Assembly (NCBI RefSeq): GCF_051020985.1
Contig: NW_027475138.1
Location: 1,984,001 to 2,048,000, forward strand
DNA length: 64,000 bases
Source of the DNA: Nomia melanderi
Lineage: Eukaryota; Arthropoda; Insecta; Hymenoptera; Halictidae
Reading direction: 5' to 3'
The position numbers were made by a program, and so were the translations under genes. The first letter of the stretch is position 1, and the number at the start of each line of letters is the position of its first letter. Shown in pieces: positions 63,101 through 64,000 of this stretch. Below the pieces are notes generated by a model that was given only the letters and a program-made list of their open reading frames with translations, was not told the origin of the DNA and did no database searches.

Positions 63101-64000
63101 TCGGGTGCTATTAGAGATAGCGCAATAAACCAAAGTGAATTATCTGCAGGAGGCCCTGGCGCATGAATCTGTGCAACGGGAACGACCTCGGACCACCAGG
63201 GGCCGAGAAAACCACAGTCTCATGGGGCCGGATACTCAGGGTCAGGGGAAAATCCAATATAGATCTGGTGATATCTCGGGTGCTATTACAGATAGCGCAA
63301 TAAATCATAGTGCATTGTCTGTAGGAGGCCCTGGCGCATGAATCTGGCCAGCGGGAACGACCTCGGACCACCAGCGGCCGAGAAAACCACCGTCTCATGG
63401 GGCCGGACACTCAGGGTCGGGGAAAAATCCAATATATATCTGGTGATATCTCGGGTGCTATTAGAGATAGGGCAATAAACCAAAGTGAATTGTCTGCAGG
63501 AGGCCCTGGCGCATGAATCTGTGCAGCGGGAACGATCTCGGACCATCAGGGGCCGAGACATCCACCGTCTCATGGGGCCGGACACTCAGGGTCAGGGAAA
63601 AATCCAATATATATCTGGTGATATCTCGGGTGATATTACAGATAGCGCAATAAATCAAAGTGCATTGTCTGTAGGAGGCCCTGGCGCATGAATCTGTGCA
63701 GCGGGAACGACCTCGGACCACCAGGGGCCGAGAAAACCACAGTCTCATGGGGCCGGACACTCAGGGTCAGGGGAAAATCCAATATATATCTGGTGATATC
63801 TCGTGTGCTATTACAGATAGAGCAATAAATCAAAGTGCATTGTCTGTAGGAGGCCCTGGAGCATGTATCTGTGCAGCGGGAACGACCTCGGACGACCAGG
63901 GGCTGAGAAAACCACAGTCTCATGGGGCCGGACACTCAGGGTCAGGGCAAAATCCAATATATATCTGGTGATATCTCGGGTGCTATTAGAGATAGCGCAA
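63100..64000 (+). repeat. Block related to the 13.7-20.2 kb region
   Basis: The order of monomers (ATATAGATCTGG type, TGGCCAGCGGG type, GATCTCGGACCATCAGGG with GAGACATCC type, then standard) matches 13762-13992 for the first part and 19538-20187 for the rest. These regions are about 44-49 kb away, so the same monomer sets occur at both ends of the window. Confidence 0.75.

Larger units (their letters stand above)
1..64000 (+). repeat. Tandem satellite array, 175-bp monomer, about 366 copies
   Basis: Every part of the window aligns to one 175-bp unit. Landmarks such as the EcoRV-containing GGTGATATC, the AGCGCAATAA element and the ATGGGGCCGGAC element recur every 175 bp from first to last base. 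All copies point the same way; no inverted copy, truncated monomer or foreign insertion was seen. The array enters and leaves the window in mid-monomer, so it is longer than 64 kb. Neighbouring monomers differ by roughly a few to twenty percent, whereas copies a fixed number of monomers apart are often identical, which is the signature of higher-order repeats. By analogy with known satellites this is probably centromeric or pericentromeric; nothing in the sequence proves it. I do not recognise the family. Confidence 0.98.

Noticed and set aside
1..64000. Open reading frames of 60-123 codons in nearly every monomer, mostly on the minus strand
   Set aside because: They recur every 175 bp with the repeat. 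Since 175 is one more than a multiple of three, a frame that lacks a stop in one monomer passes into another frame in the next, so lengths of 65 and 99 codons simply reflect stop positions in the consensus. No recognisable domain; lengths rise to 123 only where a 1-bp indel shifts the frame.
1..64000. CRISPR array
   Set aside because: The repeat unit is 175 bp with no unique spacers; all sequence between landmarks is also repeated.
1..64000. Ribosomal DNA spacer subrepeats
   Set aside because: No rRNA gene, spacer promoter or rRNA-like stretch is present, and 64 kb without a gene is too long for a typical spacer.
1..64000. tRNA-derived or other SINE-like monomer
   Set aside because: I looked for A-box and B-box patterns and cloverleaf pairing in the consensus monomer and found no convincing match; there is also no A-rich tail or target-site duplication between units.

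Overview
The whole window is one uninterrupted tandem satellite array. It is built from a monomer of exactly 175 bp, repeated head to tail in a single orientation about 366 times, and it starts and ends inside a monomer. I find no unique DNA, protein-coding gene, RNA gene, transposon or insertion anywhere in the 64 kb. The sequence class (a monomer near 175 bp organised into nested higher-order repeats, HORs) indicates a eukaryotic chromosome, most plausibly centromeric or pericentromeric heterochromatin resolved by long reads. I do not recognise the monomer and cannot name the species. Its size falls in the 150-190 bp class common to many animal and plant centromeric satellites, but its composition (about 53% GC) is unlike AT-rich alpha satellite.

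The copy at 56761-56935 serves as the reference monomer. It has an AT-rich part of about 80 bp (37.5% GC) and a GC-rich part of about 95 bp (65% GC). It carries three short dyads, an AATAAA hexamer and an EcoRV site. It also carries an 18-bp block of linked variants that splits most monomers into two haplotypes, one with a PstI site and one without.

Layout: 80-2010, a 700-bp tetramer HOR. 2010-11100, heterogeneous monomers with several partial duplications and four copies in the whole window of a strongly diverged monomer core. 11100-18140, dimers and then a pentamer (875 bp) HOR with superimposed 10- and 15-monomer duplications. 18140-21640, a mosaic. 21640-30390, a 25-monomer (4375 bp) unit present twice in tandem, itself made of HORs of 7+7+4+7 monomers. 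30390-37690, a mosaic of segments also found in neighbouring blocks. 37690-42240, a 13-monomer (2275 bp) unit present twice and differing at one base that I could detect. 42240-51400, a region containing two diverged copies of a roughly 2.5-3 kb segment about 7 kb apart, with a trimer block rich in 1-bp indels between them. 51400-64000, small local amplifications and a return to monomer types of the 13-20 kb region.

There are no genes to connect. What the window records is repeated unequal exchange in exact monomer register. Monomer length is almost invariant: I found only 18 indels, each of 1-2 bp, with a net gain of 5 bp in 64 kb, although base substitutions are common. Open reading frames of 60-123 codons exist in most monomers, but they follow from the repeat period and are not annotated as genes.
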